DNA of 64,000 nt from Ceratodon purpureus (lineage: Eukaryota > Streptophyta > Bryopsida > Pseudoditrichales > Ditrichaceae). The notes under the pieces are model-generated. The model was not told where the DNA came from, searched no databases, and was given only the letters and a program-made list of their open reading frames with translations. The DNA lies in assembly GCA_014871385.1 (NCBI GenBank), contig CM026426.1:80023566-80087565 (forward strand), written 5' to 3'. Positions within the stretch are counted from its first letter, which is position 1; each line of letters starts with the position of its first letter. The position numbers and the translations under genes are program-made. Shown here piece after piece: positions 25,104 to 35,828 of the stretch.

Positions 25104-27310
25104 CTAGTGGTCGAAAGCAACTGCATAGAGGAATGACTCCAAGTCATACCAGGTCTGAGAGAACAAACGGATGACAGCGTCAAGGTTCCCTCCAAGCCAA
25201 TTCCGCACCTTGCTTTTTACAAAGTTTAATGTCAAAAAAGTTTGCTCATCTTCGCATGAACCCAAAACTGCCGTCACAGCGATGTTAGCCTGCTTCATGT
25301 ACTCAGACAACTTGTTTATAAGCAAGGCGTTACAGCTCAAACGTTGCCACAGTCTCTTAACAGGGTTAACACCGTTGGGGGGCTCCATGGATTTTTTAGC
25401 GTTCCCCTTCATGGTCAGCTTGAATAAGCACTTCTGCATCAACAGGAGGTGCCAGTCCAAAGGAGGGATGACTTGCTTGAAATTCTCATTAGCAAGATTG
25501 TCCATAGAGCGCATGGTGCAGAACCACGTTTTAATCACCTCTAAATGACGAGGAAAGAGGTCGCCACATTTGTATTGTAACGAGTACTGGGGAAAATTAT
25601 CCCTGAAGCCTCCATTACCTCAAAATTAGGAAACCTTTTCTCCAACTGCTGAATCAGCATTTCTGCTCCGGCAATGCACTGGCCCTTCACCGAGCTCAGT
25701 ATTGCATCAAAGTCACTCCGAGATACAAGTTGAGAACGACCTCAAACAGGGTTCACAAAATGTGCCGCATGTGTATGGTCATTGACACGAAAGGCCAGTG
25801 TTTTGGCACCATCATTTATATCAGTCACCCATTCCATCCGAAACAACATCATGAAAGAGCTCAAAATGAGCCACCGCAAATGAAGTTTGATTATTGACAT
25901 ACATTTGATAGATCTCTTGTTGGCAGATTTTGACAGCGGCAATAAAATCGGAGACAAACACGTGACGAGACTGAGCGAATTTGATCAACGATTGTACAGA
26001 CTCGAGCAAGGAGAGGATAGAGGGCAGGGCAAACAATGTGGTCACGTCAAGGAGACGTTGCAAATTTGCCTTTGCAGCATGTTCCTTAGGGGCGTCCTCA
26101 GCGAATTTGGCTATAAGAGCCTCGTACTCGCCTTGAATTCGTTGAAGGGGCTCAAGAAGTGAGATCCAACGGGTTTGCCCTTGCTTCAAAATATTGAGCC
26201 CCTTTGTCTCCACAATCTCTGCAAGTTTAAGCAACGCCAAATGAAGCTTGGGGGATCTTGCAAAGTAGAGGTGCAAGTTTTTGCACAACCTCTCAAGCTT
26301 CTGAACAAAGGGTAATCTTGAGAGAGCCTCCACAGCAAGATTAGTTCTGTGAGCAAAATCATGAACACCGATGACATAAGGAGAGTAGGTAGATTGTAAT
26401 CTCAAAATCACACCACTGCAACTGCCTTGGAATACAATGGCACCATCTGCCCCTCAGCAGATCAGCTTCTGTGCCAATTCAATCCCCAAAATCCCCCCAT
26501 GCCACTGGAGTTGATCAAGAATCATCTTTGTGAGATTGTCTGCATTAGCATCACAGTCAACCCTGCGAATGCAGATTAAGTTAGACTCACGGGAGTAATT
26601 GAGACTGTAATACACGTGAACCGAGAGCTACTGCTGGTTGTCAACAGACGTGACCTTATCCGTCGGAGCAGAAATATATAGAGCCTCGGAAACTCTTCTC
26701 CTCAACATATTGGAACATACCTGAGCCATTGCGATTGCAAAGTCCCACCTTGCTCCTGACTCCAGTGCTTACGCGGTATCTCTGGTACACTCAAGAAAGC
26801 AAACATATGTTGCATGGCAGAATATTCGCCTATTGGCCTCCCATGCATCAAGACATGCAAACACCATTTCATCTGAACACCCTTGCGACGTCTTTCTTTT
26901 GTCACTCCAACGAGGACCTTAGTAATCACTGTCTGCCCTCTTTTAGCGAACCAGACCCTTTCATTTTTTATGTGTTGATTCTGACCCATATAATAATACT
27001 CACCTCGCTTGACTATACCCATGTCGACCATCGCACGTCTGCGACCCGCATGCTTGAAGAGCCCATCAATCTTGGGCACCAAGAGCTTCTCCCGGCCCTC
27101 TATGTCGCTGCAGATCTTACAGCGGACTTTCGTAATTGTCCCACCCACGCCCACGACACTGTCCGCCCAAGGGAGTTTCGCGGCCCAGGAGTCCCGAAAA
27201 GTGCCTTGCTGCATCGTAATTCTTCCGCCTCTTTCTCCTCGCCTCACCCTTCACCAAAGTCAATTCGCCCACCACTACACAATCTGGCGCTGCTCGTTTC
27301 CTCGGAGTAG
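25104..27310 (-). pseudogene. hAT-family transposase with BED-like zinc finger, broken
   Basis: Read 3' to 5' on the plus strand, pieces of one hAT protein appear in order. At 27247-26702 is a BED-like finger (VRCKICSDIEGREK, then LFKHAGRR). At 26411-25821 is the transposase middle with GVHDFAHRTNLAVEAL and GQTRWISLLEPLQRIQ, typical of the hAT/DUF4371-type core. At 25957-25104 is the C-terminal dimerisation region, including YSLQYKCGDLFPRH and SCEDEQTFLTLNFVKSKVRN. The pieces lie in different frames with stops between them, so the copy is inactive. Other ORFs over 26.7-27.7 kb are shadows. I could not fix terminal repeats or an 8-bp target duplication by eye. Confidence 0.75.
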
Positions 27311-27319
27311 ATCGGTCCT

Positions 27320-29080
27320 CCTCAACATGGCATTCGGAGTCCACCTGCGGCTCTGCAAAACCGAGCTCCTCCTTGACATGCAAAAAATTGAACGGTGCAT
27401 CAGCCGCTGCAGCTTCAGGTGGGGCGCGACCTCCGTAAAGAAATATACGGAGGGGAGCCTATATTGTGTGAACCTTCGGCGCCATGATAAACCAACAAGA
27501 ACTCGCATAAACCAACAAGCAAACAACTCAAAACGATCCCCTTCGCCAAGTCCCAGCCCGCACAACACAAAGAAGACACCGCATGAAAAACTCAAGTACA
27601 AATCACCGCAAAACCCAGAACCCTATAAGGAAGGTGAGAAACTCCCTCTATGCTGCGCGCTTATATACTCCATGAGCAATTGCTAAATCGCTTCTCCCGC
27701 TCCCAATTCAGCACACACATCCTACAAAAGGTTGCGCAAACTATAACAATCCAGGCTAACATGCAGGTGGCCCCAACCGGGAGAGCCCAACACAGAGATG
27801 GCGAAGCTAAACAAGGAGAGGCGTACAAAATGCTGGCAACAAGATCCGAGAATTCTGGAGACAAATTGGCTTTATGTGAATATATTTGGGGAAATGAGGC
27901 AATAGGGGGAGTGGGGGAGAGCAGAATCCGGCGCAACGTGACCCAGCGGGACCGCCAAGGCGGCCCACGACCCAGACTGTCTGGGCACTTAAGTATCGAT
28001 GGTTGTCAAATCGGACGTTACGTTATGGCCCCCAGGTGCAGATACCTTGGATTATCTCCGCCAAGGTATACGCCTGCATCTGAGAGTGGTCGAGTAATGG
28101 CGAAAATTAGCCAGTAAAAAAAATGCTGATGCTTTTTGATAAATTTAGCCATGATGCAAAGAGAGCGTTTGCTAACTAGAAGAGAGCGTTTGCTAACTAG
28201 AAGATAGCAAATCCTCGCAAAGGGTCTTTGAGTTTAGAACCTCAAAATACCTACGTTCAGATTGCTAAATGTGAATAGGAGAGAGAGAGAAACTTGGCTT
28301 GAAGGCCCACATGAATTAAGTGTCTGTTGGAGATAGTGATACTAAATATGCCACCAGGACCTACAGAGTGCATGCTAACCTTGATGCCTTCTTTCGAAGG
28401 TGAACACTATAACTACCTAGCCTAGAGCTAAGTACCATTAGGAAGAATTGACATGTTCTCCACCCCTAGGACATTTAAAGGGTACCGATACAACAAGGTT
28501 AAGAGACCCTCCACCAAGATTGGGTGGATCAATGGTGGTAGAGCCACAAGCGACATAGAAATTGAACCCTGGTCATCCCGGAGGAATGCCAAGAGCCTAC
28601 CCAACCACTGCCCGAAGGCCTTCTGGTAGTTTAAAGTCATTCAGAACTTTACTATGGAGAAAAATTTAGTGCCTCACGGAGAAGCATGCCTCACGAGCTT
28701 GGAACAATATGGATTTTGGTCTTTGAGGACCACCTAGTGTGTGTGCGCGCGCTCAATTTCAATTGGATGTTTCATAATAGGATTTATGAAATAGTTATTC
28801 AATTCTTTAGAATAACCCAATTTATAATAAAATAGGCTAAATTGTATATGAATTTTATAATTTTTTGAAAATAAATTTGATTTGTTTTTAAACATATCAT
28901 TATTTCCAAACAAGTGTATTACATGCCAAATTATAACAATGAAATCTTATTATTTGAATATGGCTTTTGAATAATTTATTCAATCAAGTAAAAATTCAAA
29001 AGTGAGGTGGCATAGGTTAATAAACTAACTAGTAATCGCAATTAAATATTATTTGTGAATAAAAGATTTGAATGTGCATT
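27320..29080. other. Repeat-derived intergenic DNA
   Basis: Overlapping ORFs at 27.3-28.1 kb on both strands lack motifs. A perfect 21-bp direct duplication (GAGAGCGTTTGCTAACTAGAA) lies at 28159-28201. A 70-codon minus ORF at 28428-28640 has no recognisable domain. Confidence 0.4.
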
Positions 29081-29084
29081 GATG

Positions 29085-29400
29085 GAAGGCACTACGGCCT
29101 TGGTGTAGTGGTTTGAGTCGTGGCACCTTAGTGAGGTGGTTGTAAGTTCGAATCGAAGGGGGGCGCTCTCACTCTCGCAAGGAGGGCGCTCTCTCTCGCA
29201 GTAGAGGGGGATGGTTTTGCTCCCAACCCAAGTTTTGAGCTAGGGTTTCTTGGCGGCGCCTCCAACTCCACCATGCGGAAGCTTGCATCACCATAAATGT
29301 TATGGGCTTCTTCTCCTTTCACTGTTATTAGCAGTTGAACCTTTCTTCTAGTCAGTGGCTTCTCATGTATCACTCTTATCTGTAACAGGAGCTTTCTAAT
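29085..29400 (+). mobile_element. tRNA-derived SINE-like head
   Basis: Sequence at about 29093-29150 has RNA polymerase III promoter boxes with normal spacing: GGTGTAGTGGTTTGAGTC (A-box-like) and GTAAGTTCGAATC (B-box). No cloverleaf acceptor stem closes around it, so it is better read as the tRNA-related head of a SINE than as a tRNA gene. The body to about 29400 includes a repeated AGTGGCTTCTCATGTA phrase. A second B-box-like phrase, GTAAGTTCAAATCC, occurs at about 30285. Confidence 0.5.
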
Positions 29401-30880
29401 TAGTGGCTTCTCATGTAGTGAATAACTCTGTTGCTTCTTTCTGTTGTTGTTGCTTTGCCTTCATTTTGTAGAGGGTATGTCAAGGATCTGTTTGAATCCT
29501 CTAGATAGAAGTAATGCATCTGCAGCTAGTTATGTACGTAGTCTGCTTAGCAGCTCTGGCAAGTCTGAACGAACACTACAAAGGACAGATCTTTGCCCTT
29601 ACGACGAAGGTAGGGACATGGATCACTCTGGCCGAGGCAATTACGAACTTGCATCATACTTTTGATTTCATTTCAGGAGCTCTGATTTCATTCAGGCACG
29701 GGAGCAAGGCGTTTCTCCTTCCGAATGGTTGCTAGCTGCATAGCCAAATGGCGGATGCACTCCCTTCTACTTGTTTCTTCAATTGACTCTGCTCAGGGCT
29801 TCAAGGATGGTGATTACTCAAGAATTTGGAGGCTTCTGCGCTCTCCTACGACAACCAGATGGTAAAGGCGGTTGCTCATCGTTACTCATTGGAGGTTGCG
29901 CGGCTGTTTGCACTGCGCCCTATTCATTTTACATTAATTCTAGTGTGGTTAGGTAGGCAACTCTTTGGGGTGTAGTGGGTTTGCTCCTGTATAGGTTACC
30001 TTGCTTTCTACTTAGCTTGGTTGGATGCCTTGTTTTGCTATGGAAGCAGCTAGATTTCACGGTCACATTCTGTGATGTTGATCCTTCCCTAGGCCTTTGG
30101 GCTCTGGCACTTAGTGCATGGGCTATGCCTGCGAGTGGTAGGTGTTAGTTGCTATTTTTTCGGATATGGGCTCCCTTGCATGGCCTTTGTGCCACAGGGC
30201 TCATAACCTCCCTCCGCGCTTTGGCGCTCTCTGTTTTGAGCTTTTGCCCTTTTGTGTTCTTGAACCTAGTGGGTACTTTTGGTTGTAAGTTCAAATCCTC
30301 ATGCCGACGTGGTGCTTATTACCATAATTCATCCAACTATGGTGGAGGGTCTTGCAACCTCGTTGTATGGGTACGAGGGAGAGCACAATAAAGTGGACCA
30401 CAAAGTGCAATATGTGATCACTAAGAAGTGAATATGAAGTGTGCTGTTTTTTAAAGCTCAAAGCTGATTTTGAGCATTTTGGTGTAATTGTTGAGCATTT
30501 TAGTCACTTTCTAGGGTGTCATAAAGTATCTTGCACGCATCTTCACAAAAGAACGTCTTCAATTGAAACTTAATTTGACCTCTAGTTCTAAATCATGAAA
30601 ATTAACTTTTTCGAAGTCTTAATTTCTTCATTTGGTGCCCTCTATTATCTTTAGAGGATGTTTTTAGACGTGTCACTACTTTCCGTGATTTTGATTTAAA
30701 CTTTGTTTTTTTAATTAAGAGCAAGGAAAACGATAGAAGTTATAGGTTAGTTGGAAATCATCTTAGGTTAAGTTAGAAATAGCTTAGAATGTTAGGTTAG
30801 AATGTTAGACATTAGGTTAGTATGTTAGAAATAGAAATAGAGGAAAAATAAAAAGTGTTAAATTAGTTAAAACACTTGAT
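29400..30880. other. Repeat-derived DNA, no supported gene
   Basis: ORFs of 60-81 codons show no conserved motif. The segment at 30740-30850 contains a degenerate series of TTAGGTTAG and GTTAGAAATAG phrases. Confidence 0.35.
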
Positions 30881-33010
30881 TAGTATTATGGTAGAACTCT
30901 CCTCCAAGGTGGAAACCTTAAGGCAGAAGTGGCAGAAACTGGGAGACTAGGCCGCGGCAAGGAGTGGAGGAGTTTTTCCATGGCGGAGCACAATCAACGA
31001 GGAAAGTGGAGAGGTTGATAATAGGACCAGGCAGGGTCCAAATCTCTCCTTTCCCGGGTTTCAACTCGGGTATTGGAAAGGCGGCTAGGGTTTAAGGGCC
31101 GAGCCCTCCATCAACCTTCCAGGTTGTTTCCCGGATACCGCCGCCACCTTTTCTAGAAAGTGGACCGGTGGAACTGCCACGTGTCCCGCTGAAGCCGGAA
31201 GGCAGTCAGTTGACCGCCACCACCTTCTTTGGATGGTGGGCCATGTGGACTCGCACGTGCCCCACTTGTTGCGGACTTTTTGCAGGACAGCCAGTTGACC
31301 ACTCCGTTGCGACGGAGAATGTGGAGGTTGTGGGTCGAACTGGAGACGAATCTGGGACACGTGTCAAGACCGGGCCAGTGGCAACTCCACTTGCTCCACC
31401 GGCGGCGTCGGGCCGAAGTGAGAAGCAGAAGTTGAAGAAGAAGGAGGCCAAAGAGCGAAAGAAGAGGGGCAATGGGTAGATTTTAGGAGATTCGGTTTGG
31501 AGTTCCTTTTGGTAGGAAGCTTTGGATGCAAGTTGTTGTGGTAGGTAGTTAAAAGTAGTTAGACTTTGCATTCTTGTCTTTTTGTTAGTTTCGGGCCTTG
31601 GCTCTTCGGGTAGCGGAGAGTCAGTCTGCTGCCACATGGCCCGTGATTTTGACCACGCGGTTCGTGGCTCAGTAGTTTGAAAGGGAGAATTCTTGGGGTT
31701 TTCTTTCACCATTTTGGGATGTTTGTATTCTTTAGTTCAATTCAGGCTTTATGTTTTACTCCACATTTGTCTTGAGTTTATTCTTGATTGCATGAGCAAA
31801 GTGAGTGGTTCCTCCTTCCGATTCTTGGTGTTTCCGAGTTTCCACTTGGTCCTATCACTGTGTAGGTTAGCTAGGTTAGTATTCCGTGTTAGGTCAGTTT
31901 GGGCTGGAGCCTCTAGTAAGCAAGGTTTAAACATCCCTAATTTAAGCCATTGCTCTCATACAAGTGGGTACTTGGTGAGGTAGTAGCTGCCCCTGTTTAG
32001 GATTGGTATACTTGTTTAATCGGTTCGGTATCACCCCCTGTGCGGAAGGTGCTAGACGGAGGAACACTAAGGGCAGAAAGGAGGAGAGGGCGGAAAGTGG
32101 AATTGAAAGATACCGACTTGGGGTGCGGAGGGGGTACTCTAGCACAAAGATACTTGGCGATTCGGAGGGGGTACTTCAGTACAAGGATTGGAGCTATCAC
32201 CATTTCCACATTCCAGCCCATCATCTTGAAAACGTGGAAACGTGGCTCTACTCTGTGTGACCTGTAGAACACAAAATTGTACCCATTGTGAAGGTAATGG
32301 CCCATTTACGCATTTCCACCCCTTATGGGGGAGCGGTATGTGACTTGAATGGGACGGTTTTCCCCGAGAAGACTGCTCCCGTCGAAACACCAGGCGAAAG
32401 GAGTATTAGTGTAGGAAGACGTGAAGTAGGGAGAAAACCCTAACAAATCAGTGGGCAAAATCCCCAAAAATAACTATAAAGCCTCTTTGAGCATTCTAGT
32501 TTAAATCGCTAGAATTATTATCTTGGTTACGGAAATTTGTTGGTGACGAAAAGGTGGAGCAGCAGTGAAGATTCCACTAGTGATCTTGGACATGCTGTCA
32601 TAGAGTAGCTAACTACAATGGGTTTTCTGGGATGTATTTGTACATAGTTGTGGGCTATAGAAACGGGATTCTAGACCTGTAGTTTGTGTTAGGACAGAAT
32701 GTGTTCCTCGTAGTTCTTCGGGGATAGATAGTGTACCACTTTTCACCTTCAGATAGTGGGATTTCCGTGATTGGAAGTATCCGGGATTTCTCAAATCCCT
32801 TAGATTTTGTAGCCTTGGGTGTTTTCTTAGGTTTGTGTTTGAGATTTTTATGTCTTTTCTTTAGATTATCTCTTCTCTCAGTTGTGTTTACTACCGCGGG
32901 TTCCTTGTGGGAACGAACTTGACGCAGTTTTTACGTCTTACGTGTTATTTAGGTTATTTAGCTGAATATGTTACCGTTGTGCTACGACATTTTTGTCAAA
33001 TTAAAAAACA
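30880..33010. mobile_element. Possible LTR-retrotransposon fossil (terminal-repeat-like sequence)
   Basis: The end of this block (about 32890-32970: GGTTCCTTGTGGGAACGAAC, then a TTGACGCAG and TTTACGTCTTACGTG stretch) resembles the 3' part of plant LTRs. A tandem-like duplication of about 75-85 bp lies at 31150-31300 (each ending CAGTTGACC). No reverse transcriptase, integrase or gag domain is readable in the window, so the assignment is tentative and the element would be a broken, partial fossil of undetermined age. Confidence 0.25.
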
Positions 33011-34599
33011 ATATCCGGTGAAAAAAAAAACCCCAAAAAGTTTTGAGGAAAATGGGGTCCCAAGAAAGTCCTTGCGGTACCTCTAGTCCGCCCAAACTCT
33101 CATTTGCAGTGGTCATTGTCATTTCTACAACCGCAATTCGCAAACGGAGGGCACCATAGAATCAAAAGTGGTTTCCGACACCATTTGACAGATGTTCTTA
33201 TCACTTTTTGAAATGACTGCATTCACTTTGTAGGACTTTTAAATTCTCGTACGGCATTGTAGAAGACGCGAATTCGTACCATATTCTTCCACACTTTAGA
33301 TAATCAAGTCTATTTTCTGTACCCAAACTTCTTCCCATTTTACCAAAAACCGAGATGCCACTTTTTTAAGTCTTTGCGAGACGGGCTGAAATTGGCAATG
33401 AGCTAAGTGGTACACTTTATTGTGCTTCCCTTTGTACCTAAAAAGACCTTTGGGAAAGATGACATCTTGGTTGTTTTGAAGGCATTTAGTGTAGAAAAGT
33501 GTTTACCTTTGAAAAGGGGGAGTAACTCTAGATTCATTACTCTTTGTCTAATGGCCATCAGATTAGTGAATAAAATGAACAAAGACTATATTCATGTCGA
33601 TCCCTTTGGGGCTAGATCTCTTTTGCGTTGATGGATCACAAATTCTCATCCATCTTTGAAGTTTCAATCGGTTCTCTTGTGCGGCCTATATTTGGAATCT
33701 TTTTAAACTCTATTTGAAAATTTTTAATTGAATAAAGTAAATTGAAGTGCCTGTGTAGCTTACTATTCAATTGAAAACCTTCAACTACGAGTTAATCGAC
33801 TGAACTGGCCAAGTTCAATTCAATTGATTTAAGCTCCATGTGCGCCTCCGTCTTTCTTCCAAAGCTTACCCTGTAACTTTTCACCACAAATATATAGTAT
33901 GTCGCTCGTAAAGCGCTCAAATTTCAGATCTGCATGCCCGGTGGGAAGTTTTTTAGGGAATCAATTTTTGGAAAATGAGCAAAGTATTTATAAATTTAGA
34001 CCAATTGGAATGCTAATTTTGGATTAATATTGATTTAATTGGGAATTTTAGAAGGGAAACTTGAAGGTGGCTTAAAGATCTTTGAGCATAAAAAGTAACC
34101 ATGTTTACATGTACATCATGAAATTTGAATTTGGAAGCTATAATGTATATATGGATAGGTGTAGATGTGTTGCGTGGATTTTGAACCACTTACTATAAAT
34201 ATGCAAGATTATAGAAAAATTTGCTACATTACAGTGAGTTGTAATCTCCACTCAAATGCCTCCTTCGCACCAGTCGGTACGAAATTGGTACCCTTGTAGG
34301 TAGTTCGGTGGTCTGTACACCAGGCAAGATAGACAATTACCGAATCTAGTCAGCTTCTTAGGTGGCACCAAAATTAAGACAATTTGTCGAAGGTTGTTGA
34401 AGGATGGAAAGATGGTGGCGGGAAATTATTATGGGACAACTGCACAATTTTAAAAATAATATAAAAAGGGTGTTTCATGTAGTGGTATGGGAAGGCAAAG
34501 GAAGACAACTATTAAAATCACTGTTAAGTTGCCCGTGTCCATATCAGTCTGAAAGCTCATATCCATGTCTCCACTGCTTGGTTAAATTGAGAGTGCAAA
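33010..34599. other. Intergenic, no supported gene
   Basis: No domain-bearing ORF. The 74-codon ORF at 33407-33631 has no recognisable family. Nothing else stands out. Confidence 0.35.
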
Positions 34600-34764
34600 T
34601 ATATAGCGGGGAGACACTCTCCACCAATTGGAACCCTAATCCTGTGACGTCTCTCCAGCTCTCTCGGAGCTCACTACGAATCACAGTAGTTGTTAGGTTC
34701 TTTTTTACTTCAAATTTGGAAACACAGAGGTAACCTCGAGATTGAGCGGGGACTACTTGTTTAA
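34600..34764 (+). promoter_or_regulatory. TATA-box and first-exon module, plus-strand copy
   Basis: Begins with TATATAG, followed by an ACTCTCCACCAATTGGAACC phrase, a telo-box-like AACCCTAATCC, then CTCTCCAGCTCTCTCGGAGC, and finally a possible 5' splice site, GAGGTAACCTCGAGATTG. The same order and spacing occur inverted at 34887-35052, so the two copies face each other. The order suggests a core promoter plus 5' leader and donor site. No downstream coding exon is seen. Confidence 0.5.
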
Positions 34765-34886
34765 TGTCCATTCCTGAATAACTCGTTCATGAAATTTCTA
34801 GTGTGAACAATAATAGGTTTTTTTGAAGTGCATAGTGTTAACGTGCATTTCCACTGAGTTACCGACCTCCCGGTGCGAAAGGGGGC

Positions 34887-35052
34887 TTAAACCGGTAGTC
34901 CCCTTGCAGTCCCGAGGTTACCTCCCTCTTTCTAACTTCAGCGTCGAAATATCTTGAACTACTGTCCTAATTTGTTGAGAGCTCCGAGAGAGGTGGAGAG
35001 GCCTCACAGAAGTAGGGTTCAAATGGTGAAGAGCCCGTCCCTGCTTTATATA
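34887..35052 (-). promoter_or_regulatory. TATA-box and first-exon module, inverted copy
   Basis: Read on the minus strand: TATATAAAGCAGGGA, then TTTGAACCCTACTTCTGTGA, then CTCTCCACCTCTCTCGGAGC, and a GAGGTAACCTCGGGACTGC donor-like end. It is about 165 bp, like its plus-strand partner at 34600-34764, with clear similarity throughout. The pair forms a long imperfect inverted repeat with a spacer of roughly 120 bp. Confidence 0.5.
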
Positions 35053-35828
35053 CCTGGAAACCCGGTTTAACACCTGTAGTACTACGCCATCCGTAGTCCT
35101 CGATTACTGCGTAGACGATAAGCAGCCAGTGCTGCACTGCCACGCACAGACCAACTCCGTGCAAGTTCCACCCGTGACCAATCTGCATAGCTCGCCACGC
35201 GCCACAACCCATAAATCCAAACCTGTCTCCGAGCCGAACTGGAGCTAGCACCGAACCAATCCTCGAAGGCAAAATCAGCGACCACCGCCAGAAGACCCCC
35301 ACGCGTACGCCTACGCTGGAGCAGACCCGTTAGTCACTCCAAAAAGAATTGCAGCAACACCCCAAGGGAACCACGGTCGTCCTTAAGGGATCCTAAAGCT
35401 GCATCAAATCCCGCCGTGACAAGTGGCTTTCACAGTGACCCCATTGCCGCATGCAAGGAGGTCAAGTAAGGAAAGCTCGTCCGCACCTCACAGCCTATAG
35501 GCCCCCGCCTGCCCGCCGTCAATCGCATCCGGCGAGATCGCCAGTGGCATCGCCATCTTCATCGCCATCGTCTCCATCATCACCATCATCATCCTCACCG
35601 CACTGAGTCCCCTGCTTGTGGAGTTATGATTGCAGCTGTTGTGCCGGGTCATAGATCGCTGGGCTTTGCTTTCGTCTCTTCGTAGCGTCCTCTGTGGAGC
35701 TGTCTGAGTTTTGAGCCCGCCTACGCAGCTGGTGGAGGCGTGTCTGTGCTCACTTGTCTGTCGGTTGAGGGTTGGAGTTTGACAGCTTGGAGTTCGAGGG
35801 TGGAAGGAGGGTTTGTTGGTTCGACGCG
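35053..35828 (+). promoter_or_regulatory. SnRK2 upstream region and 5' leader
   Basis: GC-richer DNA preceding the kinase start codon. It holds a CATCG/CATCATCACC microsatellite-like stretch at 35555-35600. The kinase frame stays open upstream of the chosen start (to 35772), but the added residues have no similarity to SnRK2 proteins. ORFs on the minus strand here are shadows. Confidence 0.4.

Noticed and set aside
27009-28117. Overlapping plus-strand ORFs of 155-225 codons over the hAT remnant's 5' side
   Set aside because: They are antisense to the BED-finger/hAT frame or in motif-free sequence; composition is Pro/Ser/Arg-rich as expected from shadow frames.
29085-29160. Functional tRNA gene
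   Set aside because: A- and B-box phrases are present but no cloverleaf closes; a SINE head is more likely.
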